In this document: piece by piece, positions 26,149 to 34,212 of the stretch
Position numbering within the stretch: the stretch's first letter is position 1
Layout: each line of letters begins with the position of its first letter
Assembly (NCBI GenBank): GCA_016282015.1
Contig: JAEEJS010000003.1
Span: 1-40,823 of the forward strand
Source of the DNA: Bacteroidales bacterium
GTDB lineage: Bacteria > Bacteroidota > Bacteroidia > Bacteroidales > F082
Direction: 5' to 3'
Length of the DNA stretch: 40,823 nucleotides
Notes under the pieces: model-generated
The model's database searches: none
Seen by the model: only the letters and a program-made list of their open reading frames with translations
What the model was told of the DNA's origin: nothing
Program-made: the position numbers and the translations under genes

Positions 26149-26164
26149 TGTTTCACGTGAAACA
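26149..26164. other. parS-like centromere site (left)
   Basis: TGTTTCACGTGAAACA is a perfect 16-bp palindrome identical to the canonical chromosomal parS sequence bound by ParB. It lies between mnmG and the methyltransferase gene. Confidence 0.8.
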
Positions 26165-26171
26165 TAAGTGA

Positions 26172-28046
26172 TTATCTTCCTAAAAACACAGCCAAAACCG
26201 AGATGTCGGCAGGGGAGACCCCACTGATGCGAGAGGCCTGGCCTAAAGTCTGCGGTTTATGTTTTGTGAGTTTCTGACGCGCCTCTATAGTGAGCGAGTG
26301 CAGTGCGTTGTAGTCGAAATCGGGGCTCAATTTGACGTCTTCAAGGCGTTTGAGCTTGTCGGCCACTTCGCGTTCCTTTTCTATATAACCCTCATATTTC
26401 ACCAGAATTTCTGCCTCCTCGACCACGCTTCGCATGGTCTCGTCGACCAGATCGTACCTCTGGTTTAGGGTAGCATCGTGGCGAATCATCTCTGTCAGGC
26501 TGATTTGCGGACGTGTGAGTATGTGTGCATAACGTGTCTTCCCGTAGATTTCCGGAGTTTCTTTTTCGGCCAGCAGACCGTTAATGCCTTCAGGGTTGAC
26601 GTTGGTGTCCTTAAGGAACTGCACCATCTCGTCTACCTGACTCTGTTTCTGCAGATAAGTGTCGTAGCGCTGCTGAGTGGCGAGGCCGAGTTTGTAGCCA
26701 AGTGGGGTGAGCCGTGCGTCGGCGTTGTCCTGACGCAGCAATATGCGGTATTCGGCACGGCTTGTGAACATACGGTAAGGCTCGTCAACGCTCTTTGTGA
26801 TAAGATCGTCAATGAGCACACCTATATAGCCTTCGTCACGACGCAAAACGAGTGGTTCTTCCTCGTGAAGCAGTCTGTGGGCGTTGATGCCTGCCATTAA
26901 GCCCTGAGCAGCGGCCTCTTCATAACCGGTGGTGCCGTTGATTTGCCCGGCAAAAAACAAACCGTGTATGCGGCGGGTCTCCAAACTGTGATAAAGCTGC
27001 TCCGGAGGGAAGAAGTCGTATTCTATGGCATAGCCCGGACGGAATATCTTGACGTTTTCAAAGCCTTCAATATTGCGTAAGGCATTGTATTGAATGTCTT
27101 CGGGTAGGGAAGAGGAGAAACCGTTGAGATAATACTCACAGGTGGTGGCACCTTCGGGCTCCACAAAAAGCTGATGGAAGTCCTTGCCGGCGAAACGCTC
27201 GATTTTGTCCTCTATGCTCGGGCAGTAGCGTGGCCCTATGCCTTGGATACGGCCGGTGAACATGGGCGATTTGTCGAAACCGGTGCGAAGTATGTCGTGC
27301 ACCTTCTTCGAGGTGTAGGCTATGTAGCAGGAGCGCTGTTTGAGAGGCTTTTCGACATTCATGAACGAGAAGCCTGTCACTTCCTCATCGCCTTTCTGTT
27401 CGGCCAGCTTGCTGAAATCTATGGTGCGGCCGTCTATTCTGACAGGAGTGCCGGTCTTCATGCGTGAGGCTTCAAAACCCTGTTCAACCAGCTGCTCGGT
27501 TATTCCGTGGCTGGCCGATTCGCCTATTCTGCCGCCTGAAAACGATTTTTCTCCTATGAAAATCCTGCCGTTGAGGAAGGTGCCGTTAGTCAGTATGACA
27601 GTTTTGGAATGCACGTCGCCGCCCATCATGGTGTGTACGCCGGCTATGCGGTCGCCATCGAACAACAGTCCGTCGACATGGTCTTGCCAGAACTCGAGGT
27701 TTTGAGTGTGTTCAAGAGTGTTGCGCCACTCTGCCGAGAAAGCGGCCTTGTCGCTCTGTACGCGCGGGCTCCACACGGCTGGGCCTTTCGATTTGTTGAG
27801 CATGCGGAACTGTATCATGGTCTTGTCCGCAATGATACCCATCTGTCCGCCGAGAGCGTCAATTTCACGCACTATCTGACCTTTGGCTATGCCTCCGACT
27901 GCCGGATTGCACGACATGGCCGCCATGAAACTCATGTTCATGGTTATGAGCAAGGTCTTGTTGCCCAGGTTGGCTGCCGCTGCCGCCGCCTCACATCCTG
28001 CGTGGCCCGCTCCGACCACTATCACATCGTAATTTTCAAATATCAT
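26172..28046 (-). CDS. mnmG: tRNA uridine-5-carboxymethylaminomethyl(34) synthesis enzyme MnmG
   Basis: 624 residues, normal length. MnmG with MnmE modifies the wobble uridine of several tRNAs to cmnm5U, using FAD, methylenetetrahydrofolate, glycine and GTP. The FAD-binding motif VVGAGHAGCEAAAAAANLG is at 9-27, with CNPAVGGIAKGQIVREIDALGG, GTFLNGRIFIG, QINGTTGYEEAAAQG and EAEILVKYEGYI further on. The gene is framed by two parS-like sites (8 bp beyond its stop and 9 bp before its start). mnmG (gidA) lies next to oriC in many bacteria. Confidence 0.97.
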   Translation of the reverse strand: MIFENYDVIVVGAGHAGCEAAAAAANLGNKTLLITMNMSFMAAMSCNPAVGGIAKGQIVREIDALGGQMGIIADKTMIQFRMLNKSKGPAVWSPRVQSDKAAFSAEWRNTLEHTQNLEFWQDHVDGLLFDGDRIAGVHTMMGGDVHSKTVILTNGTFLNGRIFIGEKSFSGGRIGESASHGITEQLVEQGFEASRMKTGTPVRIDGRTIDFSKLAEQKGDEEVTGFSFMNVEKPLKQRSCYIAYTSKKVHDILRTGFDKSPMFTGRIQGIGPRYCPSIEDKIERFAGKDFHQLFVEPEGATTCEYYLNGFSSSLPEDIQYNALRNIEGFENVKIFRPGYAIEYDFFPPEQLYHSLETRRIHGLFFAGQINGTTGYEEAAAQGLMAGINAHRLLHEEEPLVLRRDEGYIGVLIDDLITKSVDEPYRMFTSRAEYRILLRQDNADARLTPLGYKLGLATQQRYDTYLQKQSQVDEMVQFLKDTNVNPEGINGLLAEKETPEIYGKTRYAHILTRPQISLTEMIRHDATLNQRYDLVDETMRSVVEEAEILVKYEGYIEKEREVADKLKRLEDVKLSPDFDYNALHSLTIEARQKLTKHKPQTLGQASRISGVSPADISVLAVFLGR

Positions 28047-28054
28047 ATCTTGAG

Positions 28055-28070
28055 TGTTCCACGTGGAACA
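28055..28070. other. parS-like centromere site (right)
   Basis: TGTTCCACGTGGAACA is a perfect 16-bp palindrome that fits the parS consensus TGTTnCACGTGnAACA. It lies 9 bp upstream of the mnmG start, 1.9 kb from the other site. Confidence 0.72.
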
Positions 28071-28088
28071 ATTTTATAATCAATTGAT

Positions 28089-28514
28089 TTAGAATTCATT
28101 ATGTCGCATCGACAAACATTTTTCCTCTTGAGCGCGCATCTGGGCCGCATCCTCGTCGGTCTTGTCCTTAAAGCCTATCAGATGAAGCACTCCATGAGCG
28201 AGAACACGGTGAAACTCGTCTTTGAACGGCTTGCCAAGCTGCACGGCATTGTCGCGGATACGGTCTACACTGATGTAAAACTCTCCGGAAAGATAATCGG
28301 TGCAGTCGTTCAAAGGAAAGGTCACAATATCGGTATAGAAATCGTGGTTCATGCGCTTCTGATTGAAGTCGAGTAAATACTCGTCGCTGCAGAACAGGTA
28401 GTACAGCTCGCCTATTCTTTTGCCGTATGAAGCTACAAACTCCTCTATCCATTCCTTGGCGAGGCGCTGGTTCAACTGTGGTATTTCAATGTCGATGTTC
28501 TCAAACTTTATCAT
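28089..28514 (-). CDS. ybeY: rRNA maturation endoribonuclease YbeY
   Basis: 141 residues. YbeY is a zinc-dependent single-strand RNase needed for 16S rRNA 3'-end maturation and ribosome quality control. The metal motif reads HGVLHLIGFKDKT; the standard form is HGxLHLxGYDH, so the first two His ligands are kept but the third position has changed (Asp/Lys), apparently a lineage form rather than decay because the rest (ELYYLFCSDEYLLDFNQKRMNHDFYTDI) is intact. It lies directly upstream of mnmG on the same strand. Confidence 0.94.
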   Translation of the reverse strand: MIKFENIDIEIPQLNQRLAKEWIEEFVASYGKRIGELYYLFCSDEYLLDFNQKRMNHDFYTDIVTFPLNDCTDYLSGEFYISVDRIRDNAVQLGKPFKDEFHRVLAHGVLHLIGFKDKTDEDAAQMRAQEEKCLSMRHNEF

Positions 28515-28530
28515 ATCGTTACTTTCAATA

Positions 28531-28610
28531 CGTCATTCCGACCGAAGTGGAGGAATCTCATTAAATTGGAGGAGATTTTTCCGTTCCGCTTCGCTTCAGT
28601 CAAAATGACG
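28531..28610. repeat. REP-like interspersed palindromic element
   Basis: CGTCATTCCGACCGAAG at the left is matched in inverse orientation by CTTCAGTCAAAATGACG at the right, with GGAATCTC and GAGATTTTTCC inside. This resembles the CGTCATT-type palindromic repeats scattered in many bacterial genomes. It fills the gap between ybeY and the DUF4175 gene and encodes that gene's last residues (RHFD, stop TGA). Confidence 0.7.
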
Positions 28611-31600
28611 GCGTATAAAATATTCGTTAATCTTTTCCTTATAGAACGGCTGATACTCTATAGGATTTGTACGCAGGAAGTCTTGTTGCTTCTGTATGCT
28701 TTCCTTGTAGCGCAGCTTGTCTATGCTGTGACCTTTTTCGGGACCTTTATATTCGTTCGACTTGCGTTTTTCGTCTTTTTCGCGTTCCTGCTGGGCGTTT
28801 TCGGCCTTGAGCATGCGCGACATTATGTCTTTGTTGCGCTTGATGGTTTGATTGGTAATGCGTTTGTTTACAATGTCTTCCTCAAGCTTTTCCATGTCTT
28901 TGATGATATCGTTTATGCCATCGTCGCCAAGCACGCCATTTTTCTTCATCTCCTCCAGCATCTGCTGCATGCCCTCGCGTATCAGCTCTTGCTGTGCCGC
29001 CATGCGGGCCAGATCTTCGCTCATGTTTGGCATAGGGGTGCCTTCTTTTTGCTGTTGCTGCATCTGCTGCTGCATCTTTTTCAGCTGTTCACCCAACTGG
29101 TTTTGAAGGTCTTTCATGTTTTTCATGCTCTTGGGCTGACCTTGTTTTCCCTTCGATTTGCCCGGCTTCGGGCAGGAGCTGCCACTCATGCCGTCCATAC
29201 TGTCCTCCATTTGGTTCAGCGACTCGGCAAGCATCAGAGCCAGATTGTTCATCGACATCATGGCGTTTTGTTGTTTGCCGGTGGCCGAGTGGAATTTAGT
29301 CTCGAGAATATCCTGCATGGCCGACTCCAACTGCTGGTTGATTCTTTGTAACTCATTGAAAACAAAGTTTTTAATCTCGGGCTGTCGCATGGCCATCTTT
29401 CGCAGAGAGTCGTCAACCATTACAAAATTGTCTGAAATCTCTTTCTGGCGGGCTATTTTCTGCGACACTGAAGGGTCGTCGTTCTGCATCACGCTGATTT
29501 GCTGCATCAGCTCTTCTTCGGCATGTGACGAACGGACCACATTTTCCAGCAGAATCCTCACCAAATTGGCGTCTTCGGCCAGCTGATCCATGTCGGAGCC
29601 CATCATCATCATGTTCATGCCCGATGCCATGTCCTGCATCTTCTGTCCGGCTTTCTGCTTCTTTTTTCTGGCATCTTCCTTATTGTTGTTTTCCTCCGAC
29701 TGAGAGGCTTCGTTCAGGTCATTTTCCACATCGTCGAAGGCTTGCTCGTCCTTGCTTATGTCGAATGGGTCGGCAATCTCCTTGTTCTTCTCAAGTATGG
29801 AATCGAGTCTCTGTTCCAGAAGGTTAAACTGATTTTCAGCGTCTTGGGCTGATATTGAATCGGTGTTTTCAGACAGTTGCTCGCCCAATCTCTGCATCTC
29901 GTCTATCAGCTGGTTCATGTCTTTTTCCACCTTCAGCTGCTCCAGAAGCGAGAGGTTGCGGTCCATCATCTGCTGCAGAGCCTCGTTGTTCTTCTTGAGG
30001 TCCTTCATGATCTCTTGCATGCGCTCGCGCGGCATCTCGCCGAGCATCTGCTCGATCTCCTCCATCAGTTTTTTCATCTCGTCGGGTATGACCTCCTCGA
30101 ACAGCTGGTTGATCTGCTCCTGCTTCTTAATCAAATCCTCGTTGACAAGCTCGTTTTCCTTAATAAAATCAGACAGTTCCTTCTGTTCCTCCTGAATCTT
30201 CTCCCACTGCTCCTGCACCTCTTTCTGCTTCTCCAGAAGCTCTTTCATCTTTTCTTTGTCGCTCCAGTCGAGTTCTTTTTTCGACATCAGGTCGCGGAGC
30301 ATGTCTTCTATGTCCTTACGCAGGCTCTCCAACTCGTCGGAACGTTGTGAAAGCTGGTTGAGAATCTCGTTTTCAGAAGAGTCGGCTATGGAATCGAGCT
30401 GCTCGGTGGTAGGCAGCATAAGGTAAAACACCTCTGAGCGCTTGGCCTTCGGACCGTTGATGCCGTCGTTGTCGAAAATCTCGAAATAAGCCTTAATCTC
30501 ATCTCCACGGTAGAGTGTAAGTGTATCGATATCAACACTGTAATAGAAGGAGTTGCGGGTGTTGCGCCTGTCGATGGCTATTTCACGCACAAACGACTGC
30601 TGAGGCTTTCCGTCAACCTCGAAATGGTAAAGCAGCTTGGTGAAGCCGTAGTCGTCGGCAATGAGGCCCGAATAATAGGTCTGCTTGGAGAAATCCTCGT
30701 GGAAATTCTGCACCTGAATGTCTGGATAGGCATCCGGTATCACGTCGACAGTAAACATGATAGGGTCGGAGACTCCCCAGTTGTTGTAAAGTGTAGCGTT
30801 GAATTTTGTGGATTGCAGGGCCCGCAGATTATAAACGTAATCGCCTGATTCTGACTTAATCAAGCGGGTTTGTACATCGTTTGAATTTGAGGGAAAGGTT
30901 ATCAGTATGGAATCAACATCCCTGGTATGGAAGGTGTATTCCACTCCTGTTCCCTGCGGGACCATGATGCGCGTCTTGCCGCTGAGCGTCTCGCTTTTGC
31001 GGTGAATGTAGCGCGGGAAGGTCAGCTTTGTCTCGTAATACAGCATGGTCGGATTGGGCCTTACCAACAGATGTACCGTCTGACTGCGGTAGTCGCCGCC
31101 TTCCACGTAAAAGTCCTCGCTCTGGTGCATGTTTTTGAACACGAAACGGAAGTCGTTGTTGTTAAGGCGGTTCATCAGGCGAACGCCTGAAGTGCCCTTT
31201 ATATAAAACGCGTCCGGAAGGCGTTCGCCAGTGACACGTATTCTGAATTCAGCGTCTTTGCCCTGTGCAACCTCAAGTTCTGTGGCTGAAAGCTCGACCT
31301 GGAAGGGTAGGGGTTTCACGTATTCCTGCGAATAGTTGAGTATGCGCTCGGCCGGCTTCTTTGTGAAATCCGGAAGGAAAATTATCAGCAAAGCCAATAC
31401 TGCAAAAGCCAATCCGAATATTTTAAGATATTTGTAGTTCTCTTTCAGGTTGACCGCATCGGAGAAGTTGATAGGCTTCAGATGTTCGGTGCGCTGCTCT
31501 ATTGTTGCTGCAAGCAGTTCGTTGTCGGAATTCTTCGAAAAATCTTCCGAAAGCTGTATGGTATTAAGCAGTTTGTCGCTTATTTCAGGGAAGAATTTTC

Positions 31601-31889
31601 CAATGATGACTGCAGCCTGTTCGTCTGACATCTTCTTGCGGAAGCGGATAAGGTTGATGATGGGGATACCGAAGTAAAAAATGGCGACAAACAGTGTGCC
31701 GAGGATGAAAAGCGTTAAAAGTACGAGTCGGCCTTTTTGCGGGAGCCAGGAGAAATACTCTATTCCGTTGACAATCAAAAACAAAGCTATCATCAAGGCC
31801 AATCCTATCAGCACGCCTTGAATGAGGCGGTTAAGATAGAACTTCCTGATGAAGCGCTCAATTTTCGATATCAATGCAGAGTTTGCCAT
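28596..31889 (-). CDS. DUF4175 family protein
   Basis: 1097 residues from ATG 31889 (MANSALISKI), chosen because a -7 element lies 20 bp upstream; the frame continues 27 codons further without a good start. There are two membrane helices near residues 28-80 and one at ~160-180, then a ~400-residue region of beta domains, and then a long Glu/Gln/Met/Lys-rich coiled coil (~520-1040). The plan fits DUF4175, a Bacteroidota family of unknown function thought to sit in the inner membrane with a large periplasmic part. Its C-terminal RHFD and stop are contributed by a REP-like palindrome, so the last residues are probably not ancestral. Confidence 0.88.
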   Translation of the reverse strand: MANSALISKIERFIRKFYLNRLIQGVLIGLALMIALFLIVNGIEYFSWLPQKGRLVLLTLFILGTLFVAIFYFGIPIINLIRFRKKMSDEQAAVIIGKFFPEISDKLLNTIQLSEDFSKNSDNELLAATIEQRTEHLKPINFSDAVNLKENYKYLKIFGLAFAVLALLIIFLPDFTKKPAERILNYSQEYVKPLPFQVELSATELEVAQGKDAEFRIRVTGERLPDAFYIKGTSGVRLMNRLNNNDFRFVFKNMHQSEDFYVEGGDYRSQTVHLLVRPNPTMLYYETKLTFPRYIHRKSETLSGKTRIMVPQGTGVEYTFHTRDVDSILITFPSNSNDVQTRLIKSESGDYVYNLRALQSTKFNATLYNNWGVSDPIMFTVDVIPDAYPDIQVQNFHEDFSKQTYYSGLIADDYGFTKLLYHFEVDGKPQQSFVREIAIDRRNTRNSFYYSVDIDTLTLYRGDEIKAYFEIFDNDGINGPKAKRSEVFYLMLPTTEQLDSIADSSENEILNQLSQRSDELESLRKDIEDMLRDLMSKKELDWSDKEKMKELLEKQKEVQEQWEKIQEEQKELSDFIKENELVNEDLIKKQEQINQLFEEVIPDEMKKLMEEIEQMLGEMPRERMQEIMKDLKKNNEALQQMMDRNLSLLEQLKVEKDMNQLIDEMQRLGEQLSENTDSISAQDAENQFNLLEQRLDSILEKNKEIADPFDISKDEQAFDDVENDLNEASQSEENNNKEDARKKKQKAGQKMQDMASGMNMMMMGSDMDQLAEDANLVRILLENVVRSSHAEEELMQQISVMQNDDPSVSQKIARQKEISDNFVMVDDSLRKMAMRQPEIKNFVFNELQRINQQLESAMQDILETKFHSATGKQQNAMMSMNNLALMLAESLNQMEDSMDGMSGSSCPKPGKSKGKQGQPKSMKNMKDLQNQLGEQLKKMQQQMQQQQKEGTPMPNMSEDLARMAAQQELIREGMQQMLEEMKKNGVLGDDGINDIIKDMEKLEEDIVNKRITNQTIKRNKDIMSRMLKAENAQQEREKDEKRKSNEYKGPEKGHSIDKLRYKESIQKQQDFLRTNPIEYQPFYKEKINEYFIRRHFD

Positions 31890-31909
31890 TATACTAATGT
31901 ATAAACTTG

Positions 31910-31917
31910 CAAAGATA
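31910..31917 (-). promoter_or_regulatory. -7 promoter element of the DUF4175 gene
   Basis: Minus-strand TATCTTTG followed by C matches TAnnTTTG and lies 20 bp before the ATG at 31889. The -33 position shows no TTTG. Confidence 0.5.
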
Positions 31918-31960
31918 CGAAAAAGTTTGCAGATGACGGTTTTAAATTTAAATACAGTTA

Positions 31961-32036
31961 GATTAATCACTATTTGAACGCCAATCTCGAGAAAGCCGTG
32001 GTTTTCTAGGCTTGTCTTATCAAACAGTGATTAATC
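31961..32036. repeat. 17-bp inverted repeat with structured 42-nt centre
   Basis: GATTAATCACTATTTGA (31961-31977) is the reverse complement of TCAAACAGTGATTAATC (32020-32036) except for one base. Inside, AAGCC (31993-31997) can pair with GGCTT (32009-32013). It lies between the divergent DUF4175 and gltX promoters, where no terminator is needed. The 150 bp to its right hold only short direct repeats: GGTGCGGTTTGGTGCGGTT at 32103-32121, and a ~10-bp tandem GAAAATCTGT motif at 32148-32181. Confidence 0.7.
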
Positions 32037-32188
32037 AGGTGTAAAATTATTAAGCGTCCCCGCAAAACTATTTCAATTTGCGAAACATGTCAAGAAAAAA
32101 AGGGTGCGGTTTGGTGCGGTTGGTTGTAAAATGATTGTTAAGGAATAGAAAATCTGTGAAAATCTGTGCAATCTGCGTGAGATTTTAC

Positions 32189-32196
32189 TATTTTTG
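32189..32196 (+). promoter_or_regulatory. -7 promoter element of gltX-folB
   Basis: TATTTTTG followed by CA matches TAnnTTTG, 17 bp before the gltX ATG. No good -33 TTTG is seen. Confidence 0.55.
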
Positions 32197-32212
32197 CAAA
32201 AATTTTTGAGAA

Positions 32213-33733
32213 ATGAAAGAAGTAAGAGTACGTTTTGCTCCAAGTCCGACAGGACCGTTGCATATAGGAGGCGTGAGAACGGCATTGTATAACTACCTTT
32301 TCGCCAAGCAAAGCGGTGGAAAGATGCTGCTGCGCATAGAGGATACCGACCAGACACGTTTTGTGCCGGGCGCTGAGGAATATATCATAAAATCGCTCGA
32401 CTGGTGCGGCATAAAGTTCGACGAAAGCGACATAGTGGGTGGCCCTTACGGCCCTTACAAACAGAGCAACCGCAAGCATCTCTACAAACAATACAGCGAC
32501 GAGCTCATCGACAAGGGTTGGGCTTACTACGCATTCGACACTGCAGAGGAACTCGACAACCTCCGCAAAGAGGCTGAGGCGCAGAAAAAGACCTTCATCT
32601 ACAATGCAGAGAGCCGTCAGGAGCTGCGTAACTCGTTGACAATGACCAAAGATGAGGTGGATGAGCTGCTTGGCAACGGCACTCCTTACACCGTTCGTTT
32701 CATGATGCCTGAAAATCGTGTGGTGGAGATGCACGACATCATACGCGGCGACATCAAGGTGAACACCAACACTTTGGACGACAAGGTTCTGTTCAAGTCG
32801 GACGGCATGCCTACTTATCACCTGGCTAACATAGTCGACGACCATCTGATGAAGATCTCACATGTGATCCGCGGTGAGGAATGGCTGCCATCAATGCCAT
32901 TGCACGTGTTGCTGTACGAGGCTTTCGGATGGGAGGCTCCTGAGTTCGCTCACCTTCCGTTGCTGCTCAAGCCGGACGGTAACGGCAAGCTCAGCAAACG
33001 CGACGGTGACCGCCTTGGATTCCCAGTGTTTCCTATGCAATGGGAGAATCCTGAGACTCACGAGATTTCATCGGGTTACAAGCAGTCGGGATACTATGCC
33101 GAGGCCTTCATCAACATGTTGGCACTTCTTGGCTGGAACCCTGGCACAGAACAGGAAATCTTCTCGATGGACGAGCTGATTCAGGCGTTCTCGTTCGACC
33201 ACTGCAGCAAGTCGGGAGCACGCTTCAACGTTGAGAAAGCAAAATGGTTCAACCATGAATATCTGATGCGCCGCTCACCAGAGCAAGTCGGCGAGGAATA
33301 TAAGGAATGGCTTAAGACCGAAAAGAACATAGACGCTGACATTGAATATGTTACAAAGGTGGCTGCCTTGGTGAAGGACCGTGTCAACTTTGTGAAGGAG
33401 ATGTGGGACCAGAGCTTCTTCTTCTTTGAAGAACCTACAACTTACGACGAGGTGACAGTGAAGAAACGCTGGAAGGAAAACTCGGCGGATTTGATGCGCC
33501 AGGCTTCGGAAGTGATAAAGAATATCGACGATTTCAGCGCTGAGAACATCGACAAGGTTTTGAACGAATGGATTACAAGCAACGAACTTGGCATGGGACC
33601 TGTGATGAACGGTCTCCGTTTGATGCTCGTCGGTGCCGGTAAAGGCCCGCACATCCATGAAATCCTTGCATTGATTGGAAAAGATGAAGCGTTGAAACGT
33701 ATCGAAAAAGGAATAAAGTCTTTAGTCGTCTAA
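32213..33733 (+). CDS. gltX: Glutamate--tRNA ligase
   Basis: 506 residues. This class I synthetase charges tRNA-Glu with glutamate. The HIGH-type motif is in RFAPSPTGPLHIGGVRTAL (~7-25), and the KMSKS-type loop is KLSKRDGDRLGFPVF (from K259), with a Bacteroidota-type stretch after it. WLPSMPLHVLLYEAFGW and the C-terminal anticodon-binding helices are intact. It starts a two-gene unit with folB (22 bp gap). The last codons (K-S-L-V-V and stop TAA) are part of a heptad repeat array. Confidence 0.97.
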   Translation: MKEVRVRFAPSPTGPLHIGGVRTALYNYLFAKQSGGKMLLRIEDTDQTRFVPGAEEYIIKSLDWCGIKFDESDIVGGPYGPYKQSNRKHLYKQYSDELIDKGWAYYAFDTAEELDNLRKEAEAQKKTFIYNAESRQELRNSLTMTKDEVDELLGNGTPYTVRFMMPENRVVEMHDIIRGDIKVNTNTLDDKVLFKSDGMPTYHLANIVDDHLMKISHVIRGEEWLPSMPLHVLLYEAFGWEAPEFAHLPLLLKPDGNGKLSKRDGDRLGFPVFPMQWENPETHEISSGYKQSGYYAEAFINMLALLGWNPGTEQEIFSMDELIQAFSFDHCSKSGARFNVEKAKWFNHEYLMRRSPEQVGEEYKEWLKTEKNIDADIEYVTKVAALVKDRVNFVKEMWDQSFFFFEEPTTYDEVTVKKRWKENSADLMRQASEVIKNIDDFSAENIDKVLNEWITSNELGMGPVMNGLRLMLVGAGKGPHIHEILALIGKDEALKRIEKGIKSLVV

Positions 33734-33753
33734 AGACTAAAAACTAAAGACTT
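33716..33753 (+). repeat. Heptad array/hairpin at the gltX stop codon
   Basis: AGTCTTTAG (33717-33725) pairs perfectly with CTAAAGACT (33730-33738) over a TCGT loop, and a second inverted copy lies at 33744-33753. The gltX stop codon TAA (33731-33733) is inside the right arm. It is a short member of the TTTAGTC repeat family. Confidence 0.75.
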
Positions 33754-33755
33754 AT

Positions 33756-34106
33756 ATGGCAATCATTTCAATAGAAAAAATGGAGTTCTACGCCTATCAT
33801 GGCTGCTTCGAGGAGGAGCGCAAGATAGGGACTTGGTTCAACGTGGACTTGAGCATGGAAGTCGACACATCGAAGGCGGAAATGTCTGACAATCTTGACG
33901 ATACAGTCAACTATCAGGAAGTTTACGCCGTAGTGAAACGCGAGATGATGGTTTCCTCGAATCTGTTGGAAAACGTTGGCCGGAGGATTCTGAATGCCGT
34001 CAAAGAGGCTTTCCCGGCGGTGTCGTACGCCTGGGTGAAGGTTAGGAAAATGAATCCGCCGCTAGGTGGTAAAATGGAGTCGGTTTCAGTAGAATTAGAA
34101 TCATAG
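33756..34106 (+). CDS. folB: Dihydroneopterin aldolase
   Basis: 116 residues, close to the family's ~120. FolB converts 7,8-dihydroneopterin to 6-hydroxymethyl-dihydropterin and glycolaldehyde in folate synthesis. Visible signatures: MEFYAYHGCFEEERKIGTWF at the N-terminus, DDTVNYQEVYAVV in the middle, NLLENVGRRI, and VKVRKMNPPLGGKMESV at the end. It follows gltX in the same direction. Its stop TAG is the first unit of a heptad array. Confidence 0.95.
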   Translation: MAIISIEKMEFYAYHGCFEEERKIGTWFNVDLSMEVDTSKAEMSDNLDDTVNYQEVYAVVKREMMVSSNLLENVGRRILNAVKEAFPAVSYAWVKVRKMNPPLGGKMESVSVELES

Positions 34107-34177
34107 TCTTTAGTCGTTAGTCGCTAGTCATTAGTACTAGAGACTAAAAACTAAAGACTAAAGACTAAAGACTAAAA
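34104..34177 (+). repeat. Heptad array (TAGTCTT type) with inverted second arm
   Basis: Forward units TAGTCTT, TAGTCGT, TAGTCGC, TAGTCAT and TAGTACT begin with the folB stop codon. They are followed by inverted units (ACTAAAA, ACTAAAG repeated) that can fold back on them. The 17-mer TAGTCGTTAGTCGCTAG is shared with the array at 16893-16909. Confidence 0.85.
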
Positions 34178-34203
34178 AAGTTTGCGTAAGCAAACTTTTT
34201 TTG
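34175..34203 (+). terminator. Terminator after gltX-folB, overlapping the next promoter
   Basis: AAAGTTTGC (34178-34186) pairs with GCAAACTTT around GTAA and is followed by a T-run, preceded by an A-run. The TTTG of the stem is also the -33 element of the riboswitch promoter. Confidence 0.8.
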
Positions 34204-34211
34204 TATTTTTG
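34181..34211 (+). promoter_or_regulatory. Bacteroidota promoter of the cobalamin-riboswitch operon
   Basis: TTTG (34181-34184), 19 bp, then TATTTTTG (34204-34211) is a full match to the -33/-7 consensus. Transcription should start near 34218. Confidence 0.8.
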
Positions 34212-34212
34212 C

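Noticed and set aside
28566..29351. 261-residue open frame on the plus strand
   Set aside because: Antisense to the Gln/Glu/Met-rich coiled coil of the DUF4175 gene; the Leu/His-rich translation is what that coding bias produces.
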